Of a stretch of DNA of 64,000 bases, positions 14,878 to 27,789 are shown one piece after another (within the stretch, counting starts at the first letter, position 1; every line of letters begins with the position of its first letter). Position numbers and translations under genes: made by a program. This DNA is from Atherix ibis (Eukaryota; Arthropoda; Insecta; Diptera; Athericidae), in NCBI GenBank assembly GCA_958298945.1, contig OY282609.1, forward strand, positions 14,428,326 through 14,492,325, given 5' to 3'. The notes beneath the pieces were generated by a model that saw only the letters and a program-made list of their open reading frames with translations, was not told the origin of the DNA and made no database searches.

Positions 14878-15755
14878 TTACTTTCCGAGAATGATTTTAC
14901 GGCCAGCACCCATACTCTGACCAGCTTGTGACGCACCCTTATTTTGGCCAGCTTGCAGACCAACAATAGTTTCACCCGCTCTCAATTGTTCCTCGGTGAA
15001 ATCACGTTTACATTCATCAGCTGGCTTAGGTCCCAAATTTGGTCCTGTCCATTCTGGATGTTTGTATGTCTATTTGATTAAAAAATAAATGAAGTTGAAA
15101 ATTATTAGCTGATTTTTTTCTGTACGGTGGGACAGAGAAGGTTTCAAGAATTTGATACTTACTGCTCGGCCAATGGCGAAGATTGTATTAGTCACTGTTG
15201 CGATGTCCTTCTTCTCCCAGAGGTCAACCGTTTGGAAAACATCCAAGTCTGGAACGCCATATACCTTGATAGCTTGTTGGAAATTGTTAATGTTCTCCAT
15301 CATTTTGAATTGACCGCCAGATTCGTTGACTTTTGCCACTGAATTTGGTTTCAGTTTATTGATAAGACGGCAAAGGACAATACCGTCCTTAAGGACATCT
15401 TCATAACTGTGACCAGCTGGAAATTTCCATTCCAAGCAAGTTTCAATCCATTCTTGGGCTTGTTTGTCCATTTCTGGATTGCGCTTTCCAGCGATCTAAT
15501 CAAATAAAAATCCATCGGAAAATTTTCTTATAAATCCAATTCACTTAAAAGATTTTTTAACAATTTCTTCTTTTTTTTTGTAATCAAATAATTTTATTTT
15601 TAATTAACAAAAAAAACATTTTTCTATCATATTTAAAATTAAAAAAAAAACTAAACACAAAATTCACTTTTAAAACTTTTTAGTTATTTATTTTTTCGCC
15701 AAAATAACCTTATTTTAATTTTTACCTTAGCACGAACTGCACGTTCCAAAGACAT
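14878..15755 (-). CDS. Mp20: Muscle protein 20 (calponin/transgelin family)
   Basis: This is a complete three-exon gene: exon 1 15,755-15,726 (10 codons, begins MSLERAVRAK), exon 2 15,495-15,163 (111 codons), exon 3 15,069-14,878 (63 codons plus stop). The 184-residue product matches the usual length of insect Mp20. Introns of 230 and 93 bases have donors AAG|GTAAA and GCA|GTAAGT and acceptors TTAG|ATC and ATAG|ACA. Residues about 20-120 form a single calponin-homology domain (QEWIETCLEWKF, DGIVLCRLINKLKP, IATVTNTIFAIGRA). The C-terminus carries a calponin-like repeat (GLQAGQNKGASQAGQSMGAG). In the family this is a cytoplasmic actin-associated protein of insect synchronous muscle. The start fits the conserved family N-terminus and lies downstream of a TATA/initiator pair. 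The frame is intact in every exon, and I see no other candidate. Confidence 0.97.
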
Positions 15756-15836
15756 TTTTATTTATTTTTTCCTAAGAACTTTTCGTATTCAAGATTCTAG
15801 AGAACAGTGTTCAGTACTGTTCGAGCTACGACCTAA

Positions 15837-15873
15837 AACTGATGGAAATTCGTAACAAATTCAGGTGTTTATA
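15837..15873 (-). promoter_or_regulatory. Mp20 core promoter (TATA plus initiator)
   Basis: On the minus strand TATAAAC lies at 15,873-15,867 and an initiator-like TCAGTT at 15,842-15,837, with the A at 15,840 as predicted +1, 33 bases from the first T of the TATA box. An E-box CACCTG sits immediately after the TATA box. Starting at +18 there is a partial match to the arthropod motif-ten element (9 of 12 positions by eye). The predicted 5' UTR to the ATG is 85 bases. Motif spacing fits insect core promoters; start-site data are not available. Confidence 0.6.
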
Positions 15874-18800
15874 CTAAATGGCTATGTTGCTGAGGATGAA
15901 TCAGTTGGGATAATTTTGGTACGATTCGTTATTGAATGTTTTCGTTTGAAAATCGGTCGCGGGGGCGGAAATCGTATACGATTCTGTTGCCCAATATCGT
16001 CCAGAATCAAGTTCGATTCTTGATAAAAATAGAATATACAATTTTCGACGATCATCCCAAGTAGAAGAAAGGGGATCACTGGGGCTATAATTTATCTGCT
16101 CATATGTGTTTTTGTAAATCAAATAATTGCCGAGTATAGTACGAAAGAATTTTATTAAATTTTTTGAAAATACGCCCTCACCCACTAACCTTGATAAAAA
16201 AATACTACCCACCATTGGCATAATATTGTTAAGATTTCGGATGATTTGGCAAATTTAAATTAGATCTCAAAAAATGATGAAAATATTACTTTTTGTTGAA
16301 TTCGTTTATATTTTATGTATCACACCTATAGTGCGTGGTTAAAATGTTGATTAAGCAAAAATACTTCCTTAAATTATTACATCTTATATGACATATTAGT
16401 TATATTTGTGAATATTATAAATAATCTTATCGAAATTTCAATAGAATTGTATAAACTTTTTTTGGTTTGAAGACAATCTGAGTGCGTGGATATTTTCATC
16501 AGTTTTGGGTAAGTAGTTTGGTATTTAGGACACGTATGGTATTTTGTAATATTAAATTTGGTCATTATTATTGTAAATAAAATTATTATGACATTACAAA
16601 TAGAATGTATTTTTATAAAATCAACAAATATTACTTAAGATTATTTAAAGAAGAATATTTAGTTGTGCAATGCTCAAAATTTTCCATTAATGATTCACAA
16701 TTTGAATTGAGAAAATTTTCATAATTTTGATGCAAAAATATATTTTATACTAAATCATCTGTTTTTTAATTTGCTATAGCTTGTGGAGGAATTTTTCTTG
16801 CTTTTTTGAGAAATTATAATTTAAATGTTAGAACTTTTTAATTGGAATAATATGCAATGAAAAAGAAGGAGGATGTTATTGCGAGATATATAAAAAATCT
16901 ACAGATCTTAAAAATAGTTAATATACACATATCTAAAATTAAAAATTTAATTTAATAAAAATCTAGAAAAAAAATTTTTAATAGTGAAAATAATAGTTCA
17001 CAACAATGTGAAAATAATAGTTTATTATTTTAATAGTAATATAAATAATATTAAAATTTACTAAAAATAAAAAAAAATAACAAACTGAATTTTGGGTGGA
17101 TTTTTTTTAAATTTAAAGTTATTTTGAAATATTATATTTATTAGCAAAACTTTCTATTACAATTAACGCTTTTTAAAAAAATTATAGTATCGTATTTTAA
17201 TAATTATTTTTAAGAAATTTTAGATTCTGTTTTATAACATAAAGCCTCCAATTTAAAAAAGAAATTACTGATACATTTTTAAGATCTATTTTAAGAGTTT
17301 TTTCAATTTTTTTTCAAGTTTCCTGTAAGTACCACCAATGCCTGCCGATTCGATCTCTAATGGCCACCCACATTTTCTTAATTGGAAATGAATTACGGAA
17401 AGTAACATATTAAATGTATAATTAAAAGTTTTTTTTAAAAGGAAATTTTTCAAGAACGTATGAATTTTTAAAAATAAATTTAGAAATTCAAAATTGGCAT
17501 TAATGACACCATGAATATTTTCATGGTGTAATTAATAATTAATATTTTTTATCTAATATTGTCTGAGCATTTAATTATATTTGAAAAAAAATGTGCCAAT
17601 TTTACATGGCAGTCATTTGTACTACTGTTTTGAGTATCTTCTAATTTGTCGGAATTAGTAAGAAAATATTTTACGGTTTTGTGTGAAGTTTATTAACAAG
17701 TTGGCTGATTTGGCATTTCTTTAAACGATACCATCTAGAGTGTAATGTGTTCGCACATAAATTGCATGGCAAAAAGCCAGAATCGTTTGAGTACTTTTCA
17801 AATAGTCGAACACGTTCCACATGGTAATTTTCCGGCTATTTTAGGAATATTTCAAAAATGTTTTAAGTATAGTACAAACTTAACAAATTTACATGTATAG
17901 AAAATACATACACCAGTGCGAGTGCAGGGATGGTAGCTTTCAATAGAAAACTAAGAAGTCCTGAGGAATAATAGAAAAATGAACTAAAATTCATTGAAAT
18001 AATTAAAAAAATTTTATTATACATCAAAAATTTCCTTAAGTATTATTTATAATTATAACTTAATCAAGTATCTCTCAAAATAAAATACTTCTAATCGCTT
18101 CGCTGCGCATTTGACTGATTATTAAATTTATTTTTAAGATAAAAAAATTAAGAATAGATCTATTTGTTAATAGATTTCTTATTTATTATTAGAAATATGA
18201 GGCACATAATATTTCTTATAAGTTTATTTTAATTGAAAGAAAAAACCAAAACATATAACATTTTTACACTATAAGATTCTATTTCAAAAACGCTAAAATG
18301 ATGTGGAAAGAAAGTTTCGTTATTCGATTTATTATTGTACAAATTTAGAAATTCAACTTTTCTGTGAAATTCGAAAATATCTCAAATACTATGACGTATA
18401 TTCAGTTTGGTTTGTTTTGGATTTTTATGAAAATTTCAGCTGTGGAAACTTTGGAAAATAATAATTTTTCTAAATATTTTTTTATGACAAATTCTTCTTC
18501 TATTTTTATTTAAAATGTTTGTCAATTGTGATTTTTTTTAAGAATTTTTGAAACATTTTCAAAGAATTTTCTTTAAGTTTTTTTCTGAAAATCAAAAAAG
18601 TCCTTTTTAATTTTATAAAAAGAATTTTTTTTATTTTATAAATGATATTTACAATTTTATGGAAAACTCCTCACCAACAGATTCTCCTTATAGGACTAGA
18701 TCGAGCATGGTTGCGCCGCAACTAAGGCATGGCTATGTGCAGTGTGGTTTTCTTTTAATGTGTAGCTTATGATAAATAGGCTGTAAATTACTCTACAATT

Positions 18801-18940
18801 TGAATAAATATCTTTGCAGAATAAAGATGAATAATAAAAAATTTAAATACCACAAAAAGAGAGTAAACATATAGATTTATTTGTTTCATGTTATTTCATA
18901 TCTATTTGCTAATAAAATTATAATATTTTATTTTATTTCT
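15874..18940. other. Mp20 upstream region and AT-rich DNA, no supported gene
   Basis: A less AT-rich patch at about 15,900-16,080 lies just upstream of the Mp20 promoter and could hold muscle enhancer sites, including an E-box CATATG near 16,100. Beyond it the sequence is AT-rich with no protein-coding signal. A near-perfect hairpin lies at 17,500-17,535. Confidence 0.45.
17500..17535. repeat. 36-base near-perfect palindrome (hairpin)
   Basis: Arms of 16 bases (TTAATGACACCATGAA and TTCATGGTGTAATTAA) pair with one mismatch around a four-base TATT loop. No run of T follows on either side and no gene abuts it. It may be a foldback-element remnant or a cruciform-prone site. Confidence 0.7.
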
Positions 18941-18973
18941 TTTATGGTAAGAATATTCGTGTAGTAGAACTCA

Positions 18974-19060
18974 TGCATTATAGAATTTTTCCCGGGTTAT
19001 GCTATCAAAAGCAAATTTAAAGTCGATGAAAGCTTTTGGACAATTTATCGCCAGAGCTTG
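18974..19060 (-). pseudogene. LINE reverse transcriptase fragment (motif A)
   Basis: The minus strand reads KAFIDFKFAFDSITREKF, which matches the motif A block (FIDFKxAFDxIxR) of LINE reverse transcriptases, including the catalytic aspartate in IDF. A stop codon follows within four codons and the upstream part is in another frame. It is a short, dead fragment with no detectable rest of the element. Confidence 0.75.
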
Positions 19061-19619
19061 TAAGACAAATTATGGAAAATGCTGTGAAATAAATCCAAAT
19101 GACGCGATTTAATCCAAAATTGATAGTTATATAATTTTTAATTAATATCATAAAAAACATCAAAGTATCCTGACTATTAATAATCAATATAATTTTTCGT
19201 CCCATGATATCTTAAATTTCCAAATCAATATTCTTCCACTATTTTGGAATTTACTTTTTAATTAACAAATATTCTGAACTTTATTTGCTAATAAATATGT
19301 TTACAAATTAATCACATTACTCCGAGTAATTTTTAATAGCGCTTTAAAAACTGCTCAAAGTAAACTGAGAATATATATTCGAATTTCATACTTCTATTAG
19401 ATATTTGAAGTTATAAGATACTCAACATTTCAATGTAATTAACATATTTCTTACTATTCTAAGCAAATACATATCACTTCAAATGTGCAATTAATTCGAG
19501 TACTTGCAATTTTCTTCAAATCTTAAATTGTATTTTTTATACAAAAACCATTTAATTTAATGACGATATCTTTATCCACTTAAGCATTTCGTGTATTAAA
19601 TATGAAAATAGTGATAATA

Positions 19620-20720
19620 GATAAGAATGCAGATTAACCTGTCGAAAAGTAGAATTTCTGCGTATTTTCGATTTTTGCCTAAAAAAACACTTTTGATTAT
19701 CGGCACTCATTATTCTCTTATATGAACTTATCTGCTTTTTTTTTTACCGAAATATTACTCTGTGATTATTTATTATTGACCTTTCTTTTTGGAAATAAGT
19801 CTCCCACTTTTTCTATTTCAAGATTTCCTTTGATTATCGATGTTCTGACTTTTTAATACATTTTAGTAATTTTTAATTGCGCTCCAATGCAAATATTTTT
19901 ATAGCATCTTTTACGGATTGCACCAAAAAGTAATGAGACTGACATTACTAAAAACTATCTGTCAACAGTGTGGATAACGCTTTCGACAATCGTGATTGAG
20001 GCTTAAAAAAATACTTTCAATAATCGCGATTGAGTATTCTCGTATATGAACTTAACTAGCCTTTTTGCTGAAATATAATACTATGGTTAGCTTCCTTGCA
20101 TTTGTGTTAATAATATTGGAAATTCCTTATTGTACATAAATCTCTCATTGGTTTTCCTTTGCTCTGATTCTCGATTTTCTGATTTATTAATATATTTTGT
20201 TAATTTTTTAATTTCTGTTTGGGCTTTTGTTGTAGCTTCTTTCACAAATTGTGGCAGATAAGTAAGAAAACTGCCATTACTGAGAGTGATATTTTAGTAC
20301 TCCAACTTCCCCTTCACATAGCTTATATTTTCGGGCCTCCTAGACGTGTAGTACACGTTTCGATCTCGTCCCACAACTCGGTCCCACAAATTCTGTGTTA
20401 AGCTTGGCGATTCCATGACTTTGATTTCCTAAATATTGTAACGAGCCTATGGAGAATATTCTTATAAAAAGCATTAGTTTTTCGATGGGCCATGAAAGTG
20501 CAGTAAACGAACCTTGCATAGAGAGGCCTCCAGCATTGAAAACTGATGAAAATGTAGGACGACTGAAAACTTTTGTAATATCAGACCGTTGATTTACATT
20601 GAAGCTCCTGGACAAGTTCAGAAAAAAGGCTCTTCATGTCAGATTGGACATTGTCGATATTTCTTCATACGGCTATTTCCATTAACGAGCTTTTGTCATC
20701 TTTTTCCTGTACGGTTTTTT
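19620..20720 (-). repeat. dispersed repeat R1, solitary inverted copy
   Basis: The reverse complement of this stretch matches, in order, the segment found upstream of each large STAND gene (29.4-30.4, 45.2-45.9 and 59.3-60.0 kb). Positions 20,620-20,330 correspond to 29,440-29,740, and 20,110-19,620 to 29,920-30,310. Shared strings include CTTTTCGACAGGTTA and TTCATATACGAGAATACTC. Because it lies outside the array and in the opposite orientation, R1 is a genomic repeat and not just part of the segmental duplication. The plus strand carries a degraded reading frame (about 20,220-20,400) matching the antisense remnant of the other copies. No terminal repeats or family were identified. Confidence 0.7.
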
Positions 20721-22440
20721 ATTCTTGCAGATCAAAAATTGAATAGTTTTAGAATAATTACCGCCAAATCATTTTTGGCGGTATTTGCATAGTATGGAAT
20801 TTAGTTTAATCAGGGTAAAAAAAATGAGGTTCTTAAATTTTTTTGTTATGACATTTTTTTAGAATTTGATGAAGAAAATTTTTTAGTAAAAGCCTTGAGA
20901 ATTTTTAGATATCTTCTAATTATTAGTTGATATAATTTAAATAAATAATATTTCTAAAAAATATTTAAGTACTAATACTTTTATTGTATAGATAAATAGA
21001 TAAACTAAGTATAAATCGAAGGAATTTAAAAAAAAAATTATAAAATAATTTTTAAAAATCTTTTTGATATTTTCAACATAAAAGAAGGGTTGGTAATTTC
21101 AATTTTACGCTAGAAATAATATTGCGTTAATTGCAAAACATTATAAAATGTTTAATTTATTTTGTAAGAATTTTCTTTTATGTACTCGTTAAATCAGTGA
21201 ACAATTAGAGAATTTCTGGAATAATTAGATCTTAAAAATATGGTAAAATAATTGGCATACAATATGGTGTTGACGTAAGTAATCTTACGACCTGTGCGTA
21301 TACTCGACAGATTTGGATATATCCTAAAACGAGATACTTCCAGACAATTACTCTTGTTAACAAATTGAACAATTCATTACATTGTTAATTGTTGATAGCA
21401 ATTGCAAATGACACCCCAGTTGTGAATCAAATCGACTTCTGCTTTTACCCCCAATCATAATCAACCAACAGTTGAATAATTAAAGTGATATATTTTGCTA
21501 CTAATTTTAAATACAAAAAGTCAAGTAATCAACTCTACTTAAAATGTTCTCCTTTTGATGTTTTTGAAGTCGAATTCATTTATTTTGTTGTTTTTTTTTT
21601 CAAAATAACATTTCGGGCAAAATTTTAAAATATTACATTAATTATCAACCTGACTCTTATCCACTCTCTTGAAAATATATTAAATAAATAATAAGAATTA
21701 TACTCAGATTAAAATGGATCTGAAATTCTACATTTGATTTTAATTAAAAACTCCTTTTTAAATATACTCTATGCGAGTAATGCTTCAACATATGTGTAAC
21801 TTTATAGTAGATAATGTGTATTTTTAATCTGAGATATGAGCAATTACATTAAAAATTTGTTCCTTTGTTTACTTTCAATCATTCACACATTTCAGTTTTA
21901 TGAAATGTATTTTAATTAATTTTCTGAAATACATTCTAAATAAAAAGCGTTCATAATTTATAGAACAAATCAAGTGCACCCCAACTCTCAGCAATCTGCT
22001 GTTAGAAATTTTCTAATTAAATATATTTACAGTCTGGTATGTATATCAGTGCCAAAATTGTACAATTAATTCAGATTGATCATGAAAAATATTATATCAA
22101 CTGCAATATGAATATTTCAAACTGAATTTTAGTAATTAGCAATTAAAAGACTTCATTTTGTCTACTACCACTAGACCAGGTTAAAATAATTCATACTAAA
22201 AATATAATATTTTGTGTTGTCGTATATTTTAAAAACAATTGAAATATTTATAACTTAATAGACTATTTACTATTTACATTGTATAGTTTTAATTAATTCT
22301 TTTGAAATACCAAAACAAACGTATGTATATAAAATAATGTCGAGAGATTTTTTACTTACACCAAATTTTTCTTTTCTATTACAGCAAAATGTGTAAAATA
22401 TTTTGAAATTTTAGGCTTGAATTTATAGAAAATATTAACA
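20721..22440. other. AT-rich stretch, nothing recognised
   Basis: I see no open frame with homology, no repeat shared with other parts of the window and no RNA gene here. Confidence 0.5.
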
Positions 22441-22444
22441 GGTA

Positions 22445-23025
22445 TATTATACGTTCCACAAAAATATTTGTGTAAATAGTAGTTCTTTAATGAGAGAATA
22501 GGTCTCTCACATTAAAAACAATCCATCAATTAAATAAATTCCTTCAAAAATATTCGAAAAATTTATGATATTGCAAATACGTTCCACAAAAGCCATGTTA
22601 ATATTATTAAATGGGTTCCTAATATTTTTTTTCCATAACCATAATTTTGATAAGTACTCTTACATATAATTTATTTTTTGGAACATATTAAATCGCGTTA
22701 CGATGAACAGCTTAAATCAGTTCACAGAAGAGATTCCGATATTTCAAATACGTTCCACAAAAGCAGATGTTGATATGATTTTTATTAAAAATTATAATAG
22801 CCCAATAGCGGCTACATTAGTTTGCTTTTAAAAGCTTGTATATGAATAAATTCCATAAAAGCATACTGATTTCTGATTGTTAATTACATTGCGATTAATT
22901 ATATAAGTTGAATATTAGCTGCTTAATTTTTTTATGTAACATTTTTTGTACAATACAATTTTCACAGTGGGGTTCTGGTATCAAATTCAAGAATTTAGAT
23001 TTGTTCCACAAAAGCTTTTTGAATT
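22445..23025. repeat. decayed tandem repeat around GTTCCACAAAAGC
   Basis: The core GTTCCACAAAA(GC) recurs at about 22,452, 22,580, 22,751 and 23,002, with a weaker TTCCATAAAAGC at about 22,850, giving spacings of about 100-170 bases. The second and third copies also share flanks (GATATT-CAAATAC before the core, ATGTTRATAT after it). This looks like a degenerate tandem array with a unit near 150 bases. There is no coding content. Confidence 0.6.
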
Positions 23026-24589
23026 TTTTTACACAAAAGCGGCGTCAATATATTACTAAATTATTTTTTTATAAAATAAACTTTCTAAAAAAAGGAAATT
23101 AGATAGTCCTGGAATAGATTCCAATAAGTTTTCCGATTTTTATTGGAACATTAATTTGCTAAATATTGGTTTCCAATTATAATTTTTTCAAAACAACTTG
23201 CTAGGATAGATTTTGACGACTCTTCTTTTTTCTATTTCGTTTTATATATTTCCTAAACGCACTTCGGTACTCCATTTTTATTATTTATTTTATTATTCAG
23301 TCCTAATATATGTTACATAATTTGTAAGCTTTATTTCTAATATAATTATATAATTTACTACATTAAGGTTTAGGCATATGATTTTTATGATAGGAAATTT
23401 TGTAGACAATCTTGAAAAATCAAAACGTAAAGAAAGTTCAAAAATGTTTCTTCTTTAAAAACTGAAAAATTCACCTTAGTACATTAAATTAATCAGAAAT
23501 GATTAATGTTTTTTTATGGAAAGTAAACTTTTTCAATATTGGCTAATAGTTAATATTAAGTGGATTTAAAATAAATTCGATGTAGTTCATATACTTAGGA
23601 AAGAAAATATAAAAATTGAAAATATTTTCGACGTGACATGAAGATAAATAAGTTACTTTGAAAAATATGTATTGACTCCCCTTATGGGAGTGGTATCAAA
23701 ACGAAATTTTTTTTTTTTGAACAACTCTCAATGGATGGTACTATTACTTACGATCATTATTATTATTTCTCGTTTCATGTTCGACACATTGAATATAGAC
23801 ATTTTGCTGTGATTCAGTGAATAGAATTCAATATTTTTACAAATAATCGGCATACACGAATATTTTTATGCTTAATAAAATTTGAAAATGTCAAAACGGA
23901 AAACATGATTAGATATTTTTTGGTGGTTGAATTTGTTATGATTTCTTTTTCTTTATAAAATTTCAAGCATTTTCTCTTAGGCTCGAACTGTCCAAAGATG
24001 ATACTGCAAATTGCTATACAAATATTTTCTTTCCTCCTCCTTTTTTACACTGCACAAATCAATATCAATATTTTATCATTCTTAACAGTTTTATACCAAA
24101 AAGGAAGAACATGATTTATATTGCAACATCTGGTATTTTACGAATTGTCTGAACAAAATTCAAATCTTTCCAAAATATATATGCTTTTGGAGATATAATC
24201 GAAAAGTAAAATATGCGAAGAATAAAAATTTTTGGTGGATAAAAAATGAGGTCAATTGAAATTCGTGACTACAGTTACACAGATGTGCATATTATTATGT
24301 TGTTAAACTGAATTTCCTTTTTTGAACAAGTAGTTATTAGAAAATATTTCTTTTATTTACCGCAAGATCTTCTAAATATTTAGAAACCAGGAGTTTTTTC
24401 TGGTAGGTGAATTTTGGCCAATTTCACTCCAAATCTTTTAAAATTTCTATACTCTTCAGGTGGTCACTATTAAAAATTTCATTTACATTATTTTTTTAAA
24501 AATTGATTAAATTGTTATGCAAAACAGAAAAAGTGTTCATGTTACTCTTACTGCTCTTCGTAAAATATCAATCCATCATGTCTTATTAA

Positions 24590-25120
24590 ATGAAAAGGAA
24601 AAATATTGTTTCATATTTTAGTAAAATATAATTTTTGTGTTAGAATTTGGTTTAAGAATAACAACGTTTAGCAAAAAACACTAAACCATACCATGAGAAA
24701 GGCCAATTTGGTCTAATAGAGTAAACAAAATTATTTTTTTTTAAAGTTTTTCCAATTGTAGTTAAAAATTGTTAGAACCAAATAGGCATTTTAAGGAATA
24801 CTACTTAATTTTAATGCTATTAAAAATTTCAACGAACAAATTATTCTCTTAAAGAAATGGTAAAATTTTTACCCACAACAAAAAATATTTTCATCTTACT
24901 TTTATTTTCCACATACAATAACAAATGTCATTCTATGATAACCTGTCAATTAAAAATTAAAAATGTTACTTCTTAGCTTACTCAATATAATATTTTGTAG
25001 TAAAATTTGATTTAAAAATAAAACTTTTAAAAAAATCCAATGAAAAGGACCAATTTTGACTTATGAAATAGACGAAATTAATTATTTAGAGTTGCTATTA
25101 ACATTTTTTTTGTACAATTT
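24590..25120 (+). repeat. two adjacent copies of a short degenerate repeat
   Basis: Segments at about 24,590-24,760 and 24,950-25,100 share the order: GTAAAATxTxATTT, AAGAATAA-type linker, ATGARAAGGxCCAATTT, then AxTAGAxxAAA-TTAxTTA. A third copy lies at about 27,790-27,900. They are too diverged for boundaries to be set and no terminal repeats are visible. Confidence 0.45.
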
Positions 25121-27789
25121 TTAGTTATTTGCTTCCTTTTATCTAGAGTGGGTTCGATGATAAAATAACCACTTTTAGGAATTCTTTGTGCACGTTTGAT
25201 TTTGAAATTAGCTCAAAAAGATATAGTTCTGATTATTTAATTATTTTACAAATTTTTTTTTTTTTTTAAATGGGATTAAAGTTTTGCAATTATTTTGAAC
25301 AATAATTTTTCTTTAGCAAATATTGTACAATAAAAAATTCTATAACGAATCTGCTTTTCTAATATGTTCCACATTCAGTTCGCAAACAATCACATGTTGG
25401 CATATGGTCCATTTTCACACGATAATTCACATTAAGTTATTTATTGTTCAGTAAATTGAAGAAGTTGCACGAAATGGCCATAAAATACAACAAATGTGAA
25501 TTCCTATCAGAACTGTTGTATGAAGTACATCGAAAAATCCATTAATCTGGTTTTCAGTTATGACGTATTTATAGGATATGAACTTACAAGAGATGAACAC
25601 TCATCACGAAAGTGATTATCTACCTTAAAAATGAATGGAAACGAATATGTAACTGCAACTATTGTTTTTTTTTTTTTTAAAACTGATGATGACCAAAAAA
25701 AATTATATTTACTTACCTGACAGGGGCAACTTTTTAATAAACAAAATTATCACAAGGATGCGGGAGGGTAATTCTTGGATAACAGTCGGTCTTATTATTA
25801 ATATGTGTGATCTTAATTTTATTACAAATGAATCAAAGATATTGAAACAGCCAACATTTTTTTTTCTGCAATTAATCTTTTTTGCCCAACATCTTAACAT
25901 CCGACCAAACACTACATCCCTTTCCAGTAACACACAAAAAATTAGTAAAAAAATTTACAATTTTATTGCTCAAAGATTTATGATTTTTTATAGAAGGTGA
26001 TTTTTCCTTCAGCATTTTTTATTCTTCTTTTCGGCTTGTTTATGGGAAATATTGGAATAGTAATACAATCCTGGAAAAATTATTACCATAAGGTTGCGAT
26101 ATGCTACGATTAAGCTTACTATGGAATGTTTACCGTAAAAATTGTTTATGTTCTCTTGCATATCTGAAATTGGAAAATATTCTTCAAAATCCAAAAAGGA
26201 CTAATTTCCGCTAAAGGCCGTACAGAGTAACCTACAGTAATCGTCTACTCTACATATACGAGTATATTATTATTATTGGCGCAAGGGTAATTTTTCGTTT
26301 AGTATAGAATTTTGCGTTTCTAGTAATTTTCATATTTTCTTCAAATTTTATGGCATAAATAAATAGAAATAGATGATTGGCCGACAAAAATATTTATGAT
26401 ACCTGAAGGTGGGCATTAATTTAATAAATATCGCTGAGGTTAGAATGTTGGGTGTTTTTGTAATTGTGAATTGTGAATGGAATGATATGGACTGGAATTG
26501 GCCCCGAGTTAGGCTGATTATTATTGGTCGTTTTTCCGTCATCTTATCCGAAACGATAAATTGCTGCTACCGAATAAATCCATTTGCGAAAAACTCTTTC
26601 CTGAAAATTTCATTATGTGGTTTAAGGGTAAAAATGGTATATGTGTTCGATATTTGGTGGTTTCGGTTCATGGCATTATTCATCGCTTATAGAGTACGTC
26701 GTGATAAATTATGTAATCAAATTGATTGCGTGTAGTTTCAACTATAATTTGATGGAAAAATTTCCGCTTCAATACTATTTCAACTCCGGTTTGAATAGCG
26801 TTGACATTTTTCAATGACATCAATATGAAAGGGACGAAAAATTACCCATCGAGTTTAGGTACTTTGGCGAACATTATTTAAGTTTCATATTTAAATGAAC
26901 AGGAAAAAAAATTATTCTATTTTCGGATAAGCTAGACCACCTCTTATTTCCTATAAAATAACCAAAAACTCTTTTGAATAAACTTATTGAATAAATTTAT
27001 TCCACCTTTTACTCTGCTCACCTTAATTACATACAAGAAACTATCGAACAAAAAGCTTCTAAGAGACGACAACTCGTTGTAACATTAATAAAAGTCACCT
27101 TTTTGATTAGTGCGATTTTGATTACATTTCACATTTCATAGAACTAGCAATTATTTAACTCAGTAATAATATAGTTATTTGACATTTTTAGATTTCCTTA
27201 AACTCCCGTCGATTTAGGGGCTAGCGAACTTCATTTTAATCTCATCGATTTAGGGGCTGGAAAGAATTCAGGTGAACCTGCAAAGTTGGTGTTTACTTCA
27301 TATTTAATAAACAGTGTTTCCAGTTTGATTAACAATAATAATGAATTTATTAAGACTATATACGATTAGGGAATAACGAATTGCTAATAAACAGTGTTTC
27401 GCTTCTATCTGCTTTTAATTTGCTTATAAATCAATATGAAATGTTGTAGTTTCTTCTATAAATATTTATGTAGCATACTTGCAAATTCTTTTTTATTTGC
27501 CTAATTCTAAATTAAATTGCGTCACACATTTTCGAAAAACAAAGTCCGCTTAACATAATTTCAAGAGTTTGAGATATTTTAAACGAACTACGCTCCTCCA
27601 TTATTATCCAAAAACAATTCTGCACAACTAACAGAAAAATATCGAAACTTTTCATACATTCACAAAAAATATACAACTATTTAATTTACTTTTTTTTATT
27701 AAAGGATTAATAACATTTATTACTTTTATGAACAAAATGCAAGCAAGAAATCTCAGCTAAGGTAAGATAGATATCAGAAAAGTAAGAAA

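Noticed and set aside
20219..20615. Two short open frames on opposite strands that look like a small gene
   Set aside because: Both fall inside repeat R1; the plus-strand frame aligns with a degraded remnant that is broken in the other copies.
25662..26735. Open frames of 108-112 codons on the plus strand
   Set aside because: Rich in residues encoded by A/T codons, no motif and no conserved counterpart elsewhere in the window.
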